This document shows, one piece after another, positions 58,112-64,000 of a stretch of 64,000 nucleotides of DNA. Each line of letters starts with the position of its first letter. The first letter of the stretch is position 1. Both the position numbers and the translations under genes were made by a program. Source of the DNA: Morella rubra. Lineage: Eukaryota; Streptophyta; Magnoliopsida; Fagales; Myricaceae. The stretch spans positions 16,372,661 through 16,436,660 of the forward strand of contig CM025850.1 of the NCBI GenBank assembly GCA_003952965.2, in the 5' to 3' direction. The notes under the pieces are model-generated. The model had not been told where the DNA came from. It was given only the letters and a program-made list of their open reading frames with translations, and did no database searches.

Positions 58112-58269
58112 TGTACCTATACAATATTTAAACATGCATAAAAGTGATTTCAATGTAAAATTCAACAACACAAAACATTTCCTTAAACAAAGCAACGCCA
58201 ATAAATGGATATATCGTTAAATTTAGCATGTAAAAAAAAAACTCAATTAAAAGAGAGATATTTGACATA

Positions 58270-61200
58270 CCATAGGAAATTCCTGAGGTATATCTAGTGT
58301 TGTTCCTTCCACCTCATTTCTAAACCACGTCAAATCATCTTGTACATTCTCAGGATTTGCTCAACGTTGAAATTGTAAGGTTCATTTTCACAATAGTCAT
58401 CTATGTCGTCATCATTACCAGCATCAAATACATCTCTTGGTTTAGTCTTGACAACTACTTCCCAATTTGGATGTCTTTCATCTGCTACAAAGTATACTTG
58501 AGATGCTTGTGGTGCCAAAATGAATGGATCGTCGCTTAATCGATCTCCAGTATGCACTAAACGCGAAAAATTAACAAGTTCGAATCCAAACTCATCAACT
58601 TTATATCCCCTACCAATAGCTGTGTCAACCCAATCACATTTGAATAGTACAAAACATTCTTCACCAAAATAGTTTAACTCAATGATACTTTATTCGCCCG
58701 TAATATGTGGTACCCCCTTCAACAGTCACACATACTCCACTATTTTGAGTTTGTTTCTGCCTATTTCATTGTCTTTTGTACGAAACTTCACACCATTATG
58801 TACATATCGGCTAAATGATCTAGCTTCGGGGTTTGGACCTTTAGCAAGCCATCGAACTCTATTTGAAAGTTAATGCTTTATCGTCTTGTCCATATTTTGA
58901 ACCTATTTTCCTCGGACAGCAACTCGAGATTAAAACTAATTGTAAGTTTTAAAGTAATCAACCAATGTAAAACATTTTAAACATAACACATACATAGTCT
59001 CGAAACCAGTCACAAAATTCATCCCTATGCATCTTATTGATGACATAATCTGTTGGTCGATACTACGGTTTCTTGCCTTCAATCGATCCTTATGCATTCT
59101 ACACATGGACAATACAACTAAAAAATTAATTCCATTCATCGGTATAAACATGCTCAATGAAAGAGTTAAAAGTCTAACATCACTTACGTGCGAATTTGAA
59201 TTAACTCATCGCAATTAAAAAGGATATATCGATGAGCCTGCATACATGTTTTCATATCAAGACGAACGAAAGATATTTCTCCCATAGTATCGTCTACATT
59301 TCTTGGTGATCTATTAAAGATCGTTGGGACTAATTCTAAATATCTTGAACAAAAGTTAAGCATTCATCTGCTATATATCCTTCAGCAATAAAGCCTTTAG
59401 GTGCGGCCGTATTGCAAACATAAGATTTAAAACGGTGCATGCACCTACACCGACAATATTACATTTTATTAAATAAAACACGTGCAAAGAAACATGATGT
59501 AATGTATCTCTATAATTAATATTACCTTTCAATAGGATACATCCAACAAAGTTGAACCGGTCCACCCATCTTACATTCTGCAACTAGATGTACGACCAAG
59601 TGCACCATAACAGTAAAGAATGCAGGCGGAAATATCCTTTCAAGTTGACACAATGTTATAGGAATTTGAGCCTCAAGTCGATCTAAGTCCTCTATTCGTA
59701 ATGTTTTAGAGCAAATTTTCTTAAAGAAACATGACAATGAGATCAAAGGAGAACAAACCATGCTTGGCACCGATCTTCGTATTGCAATAGGCATCAAATG
59801 CTGCATCAAGATGTGACAGTTATGACTCTTCAAACCTATGATATTACGTTTTGAAGCTTGACACAACGTGATATGTTCAAAGCAAAACCATCCGGCAATT
59901 TCACATTCTTTATCACTTTTAGGAAGCATTCTTTCTCTTCACGAGTCATTGAGTAAGCAAGCACTAGGCAAATGCACCTTTCCTGCATCAGGAATGATCT
60001 TTGGATGAGATCATGTCTTATTCCCAAGCTTTGTAAGTCAAGACGTGCCTTATAGTTATCTTTTGTCTTCCCGTCCACATCTAACAATGTACCAATGATA
60101 TTGTCCGCTACGTTTTTCTCTATATGCATCACATCTAGATTATGGCGTAACATATTATCCTTCCAATAAGGCAATGTGAAGAAAATACTTTGCTTCTTCC
60201 ATACACTTGACTCAAAATGTAAAGTGCCCTATAATTCCCTCAAAATGTCATCACCGGTCATAAAATTGGGTGGTGGAGCCATTTCATAAGTACCGTCAAA
60301 TGATCTTTGATCTCTTCTCCACCTATGATTTAATGGTAAGAACCGTCTATGCCCCATGTAGCAAAATTTTCTACCATTATCCAACCACCGTGACCAAGTC
60401 TGATACATACAACATGGACATGTAAGATGTCCCTTTGTACTCCATCCAGAGAGGTCACTATATGCAGGAAAATCGTTAATTGTCACATCAATGTCGCACG
60501 CATCTTAAACATATCTTTTGTAGCAATGTCATAAGTATCTAATCCAACATCCCACAACTCTTTTAACTCTAATATCAATGGTTCTAGATATACATCTATC
60601 TTGAAAGAAGGAGATTTCGGTCCAGGAATAAGTAATGACAACATTAAAGATGAACGGTTTCATGCACATCCAAGGAGACAAGTTATATGGTACTAATATC
60701 ACTGGCCATGTGCTATGACTAGTGATGTTCCAAAAGGATTAAACCCATCCGCTGCTAACCCAAGCCTAACATTACGAGGATCAGAAGCAAAATCAGCATA
60801 TTGTGCATCAAATGCCTTCCAAGCTTGACCATCGGCCGGATGCCTTAACAACCCATCATTTACACGTCCATCGTGATGCCATTTCATATGAGAAGCAGTT
60901 TTTGAGGACATGAATAATCTCTTGCAAGCGCTGCTTTAAAGGAAACCACCGCAAAACTTTCTGGTTTTTTCTTGATCTCTTGGATGATCCACCTTCATTC
61001 TGTGACAAAATATTTCCCTCCCCATTGCCCTTCCATTTTGATGCTCCACACTTTGAACAAACTTCAAACTTCTCATTCTCATTCTAAAACAACATATAAC
61101 CGTTTGGACAAACAAGGATCTTTTCATATCCAAGTCCTAACCTTTCATGTATTTTTTAGCTTCATAAAGTGTCCTTCAGCAATTTTGCACCCGCAGGGAG

Positions 61201-62121
61201 CATATCACCCAGTGTTTGGAGTAACCACGTAAAAGAGGTATTACTCCAACCTCCCATGCACTTCAAATGGTATAACTGTACAACAACAGTTAACTTACTA
61301 AATTTTATGCACCCTTCATACAAAGGTTCGTCTGCATCTTTAAGCATGTCATAAAACTTTGCAGTATTTTCAGTAGGAAGTGGATCTCGTTGTTCTCGTC
61401 CATTATGGGATTGTGTTTCCGGTACTAATGGAAATACCGTGTAATAGTTCATGCAGTAATAATTCATGCAACATTGATGGTGTCACACATTTCATTACCT
61501 GGAACAGAAATATAAGGATGACTAGATGTTGCAATTCACTATCTTGCGCAATTCACAATGCGCAAACCAATAATCGTAACCACGTAAAAAACGTATTACT
61601 CCAACCTCCCATGCACTTCAAATGGTATAACTGTACAACAGCAATTAACTTACTAAATTTTATGCACTTTCATACAAAGGATCGTCTGCATCTTTAAGCA
61701 TGTCATAAAACTTTGTAGTATTTTCAGTAGGAAGTGGATCTCTTTGTTCTCGTACATTATGGGATTGTGTTTCCAGTACTAATGGAAATACCTCGTGTAA
61801 TAGTTCATGCAACCTAGATGATGGTTCACACATTTCATTATCTGCAACAGAAATAGAAGGATGACTAGATGCTGCCCTATCTCGCAATTCACCATGTGCA
61901 AACCAATAATCGTAAACCGGAGACATCCCATATTGGACCAAATGATCATGTACCGTACTAATGTTATACCTCTTGTAATTGACGCACTTTACACAAGGGC
62001 AACAAATTCTCCCATCACTACCCATACTCTTAGATGCAAAACCTAGAAACTCATTGACTCCCAACACATATTCTCTTGTCCCGCGTTTCTTTTTCATCCA
62101 ACTCTTGTCCATGAGCGACAA
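58270..62121 (-). pseudogene. CACTA tnp2-like transposase gene, broken
   Basis: Start at 62121. The N-terminal transposase-associated domain has a Cys pattern (GRICCPCVKCVNYKRY, HDHLVQYG). After a duplicated segment comes MRMRSLKFVQSVEHQ, an off-frame piece of the Cys motif (about 61080). The Transposase_21 core has MSSKTASHMKWHHDGRVNDG, VRLGLAADGFNPFG (60911-60699), INDFPAYSDLSGWSTKGHLT and CPCCM (60486-60229), and LDVMHIEKNVADNIIGTLLD (60174-59836). DUF4218 follows (LKSHNCHILMQHLMPIAIR, to 59522). DUF4216-like pieces come last (GDRLSDDPFILAPQASQVYF, 58557-58330). The order is that of plant En/Spm transposases, about 1000 residues when intact. Frameshifts and stops break it at many places, and a 0.35 kb tandem duplication disrupts the first third. 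Not functional as it stands. Confidence 0.8.
61222..61914. repeat. Tandem duplication of about 347 bp inside tnp2
   Basis: Unit 1 (about 61222-61570) and unit 2 (about 61571-61914) both start 'gtaaccacgtaaaa' or similar. Both run through 'ccaacctcccatgcacttca', 'aagcatgtcataaaacttt' and 'gtaggaagtggatctc', and end at 'caaaccaataatcgtaa'. They differ by substitutions and small insertions, so the duplication is not brand new. It repeats the coding sequence for ENT.KFYDMLKDAD.PLYE. Confidence 0.85.
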
Positions 62122-64000
62122 TAATAACTATATGAAATGCAACAAAAAAGATTATGCATCATTTAATGTTCATCACATTTTATCAAGATTTTGCTATAAA
62201 CTAACATAAATTAATAAACAAACACACATAAACACCAACAAAACTGTAATTAAACAGCATACAACATTATTAAACTTAGAGATCCCTCCGTAAAGAGGAC
62301 TGGCTTCATTTCACCTCAGGTTAGACCTCCAACGTCAGTGTAGAGGTATCCACGAGGAAGTTATCTCAAAAGTTAAAATATAGATAAACAAACAAACATT
62401 GAATATTGAATAACACAAACTTTGTCCTCCAATCTCCAACAAAAACACATAACCAACATCATATAACAATTACCCCTCCAATCTCCAATAAACCCCACAG
62501 AACCAACAACAAATAATAGTTAGCCCTACCCTCCGCCTTCCAACAAAACCCACAAACACCAACATCTCTAATAATAGTTAGCTCTGCCCTCCGCCTTCCA
62601 ATAAAATCCACAAACTCCAATCTCCAAAAAAAAAAAAAGGAAAAAAGAACTAACAATAGTAATTGATGAAGAGATTCAAAATACCACTGACCTGTGAAAG
62701 AGTAATATGTTATCGGCAAGTCACCTAGTGTCCCTCAATCACAGTGAGAAAACCACTGTAGTTGAGACTATTGAGTTCAACTGTCAAAGAAAATTGAAAA
62801 ATAGATTTTTAATAAAGATACCTGGTCCAAAAAAAATAGTAAAAACAGCAGGCTTTTGGACATCAATAAAAGTAAGGGAACCTAGTTACAAGCTTTACTT
62901 CTACAATCATACAACTTTTGAACAACAATTAAAGACCATTGAAAGATGATTTATAAACAAAATTGAACCTTTTATTTCTTACTCGCATTAGATGATTTAA
63001 GGTCATTTTAAGCTTTGTTACTAGCATTTTAAGCCCTGTAAAAATATAATGGGCTTTTTCTTTTTGTGCAAATGCCTATAACATATAATATTTAATCCTT
63101 ATTTAGTTTGGACCCATTTCATTATCCATATACGGTAAAAGACTAAAATTGCATATTATTACTCTGTTTTTTTGCAGATTGTTAAAAATGATAAATTGTA
63201 GCCTTATTTCCTAAAAAAATTCATTCGGATATAAGTATATATAACTAAATTACCCCATTCGAATATACTACATACGTATATAATTAATAACTACTAAGTA
63301 ACTATAGATCACATGTTAATCGAATCAAACATTAACATACAACTTAACGGAAATAACAAAACATAAAAAACTAAAAAAAATTAACAAACATTAACACTAC
63401 TTAACAGAAATAACAAAACATAAAAAATAAAAACAAAGTTAACACTAAATCACTTTCTAGTCTCTGCAAATTATATCTGTTAAATTATACAACCCAATTA
63501 AGCAACCAAATATATAGCAACTATAGTCTATAATCAATCAAATCAAATAAACAAACTATACATTTTTAGCAACTATAAACAGACTCGGCATCCTAATTCA
63601 TATAATAATATAATACAACAACCAATTCATATATTTTTAGCAATAAATTCATACATTCTAATTCATATATTTCCAGCAACCAATTCATATTTTGCAACAA
63701 CCAATTCATACATTCCAATTACCATTTTTCCCCAGCAAATCAATTCATATTTTTTAGCAACCAATTCATACAAACCAATTCATATATTTTCAGCAAACAA
63801 TTCATACATTCCAATCATAATAATTTCCAGCAACCCAATTCATACATTCCAATTTCATATTTTTTCAGCAACCAATTCATACAAAACAAATTCATATATT
63901 TTCAGCAATCAATTCATATATTTTCAGCAACCAATTCATACAAACCAATTCATATTTTTTCAGCAATAAATTCATACATTCCAATTCATATATTTCCAGT
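62122..64000. repeat. CACTA leader and repeat-rich flank
   Basis: Three tandem-repeat zones are visible. At 62430-62630, units of about 60 bp carry 'ccctccgccttccaa' and 'ataatagttagc'. At 63340-63430 there are two copies of 'acagaaataacaaaacataa'-type sequence. From 63590 to the end there is an array of 'ttttcagcaaccaattcata' and variants. The plus-strand frame at 62707-62949 and the minus-strand frame at 62459-62719 overlap repeats and have no recognisable family. No right TIR (...gtagtg) is visible. Confidence 0.55.

Larger units (their letters stand above)
55784..64000 (-). mobile_element. Large CACTA (En/Spm) element with tnpA and tnp2 genes, right end outside
   Basis: The left end is CACTACAAAAAA followed by an A-run and 'cctatagcggcggtcg', with palindromic 'accgctgctatag' words to about 55930. 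Two minus-strand genes follow: tnpA-like (56188-58111) and tnp2-like (about 58270-62121). The element therefore reads right to left, with its 5' end beyond the window or unrecognised. The region 62122-64000 holds leader and subterminal-type repeats. Sequence near 56030-56160 matches the truncated element at 16327, so they are one family. Both genes are broken, so mobility would need help in trans. Confidence 0.8.

Noticed and set aside
62707..62949. Plus-strand open frame near the right side of the CACTA element
   Set aside because: It is short and AT-rich with no family features; likely chance.

Overview
This is nuclear DNA of a flowering plant, most likely a woody eudicot. The reasons are one intact plant-type plastid lipase gene, AT-rich gene-poor DNA, and dense nested plant transposons (Copia and Ty3-like LTR elements, CACTA, Mutator-like, a tRNA-derived SINE, foldback elements). 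The species cannot be named from the sequence alone. The only convincing intact host gene is a single-exon class I DAD1-like phospholipase A1 at 3906-5441 (+). Everything else is transposon or transposon-derived, apart from stretches in which nothing was recognised.

Layout. 1-3.9 kb: intergenic DNA with three loci of one foldback family and a SINE that has a perfect 18-bp target-site duplication, just upstream of the lipase. 5.5-13.6 kb: a 1.55 kb partial tandem duplication carrying a CACTA left end, then a 6.2 kb CACTA element (TIR CACTACAACAAA, TSD AAG) that holds a decayed 'putative plant transposon protein' gene, a large hairpin and a nested LTR. 14.2-17.9 kb: a second tandem duplication with CACTA ends, an unusual block crowded with CGATCGATC motifs, and a truncated CACTA tnpA tail. 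18.6-33.0 kb: a Mutator-like element with TIRs of about 160 bp and a perfect 9-bp TSD. Its cargo includes the 3' end of an ARGONAUTE gene of the AGO2/AGO3 clade, so it is a Pack-MULE. It has been split by two Copia elements (A, 19.1-27.5 kb; B, 28.0-32.1 kb); Copia B lies inside the AGO coding sequence. Copia A is itself split by a 3.6 kb solo LTR. A 506-bp MULE-type MITE with its own 9-bp TSD sits directly against the Pack-MULE. 34.2-36.6 kb: a SIRE/Maximus-like Copia 3' LTR with a nested CACTA derivative. 36.65-38.8 kb: a non-autonomous CACTA element running into a gap.

38823-39155 is a run of N. The 15.8 kb before the gap (22985-38822) is repeated almost perfectly after it (39156-54976), nested insertions included. 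Copy 1 stops at the gap and copy 2 starts at it in mid-element, so the simplest reading is two unmerged overlapping contigs or haplotypes rather than a real tandem duplication. 55.8 kb to the window end: a larger CACTA element with a tnpA-like gene and a tnp2-like transposase gene on the minus strand. Both are broken, and the transposase has an internal 0.35 kb tandem duplication.

How the parts relate: the retroelement and transposase genes are all interrupted by stops, frameshifts or insertions, so no autonomous element is visible. The most interesting object is the Pack-MULE that captured part of a silencing gene (AGO2/3 PIWI end) and was later hit repeatedly by retrotransposons.
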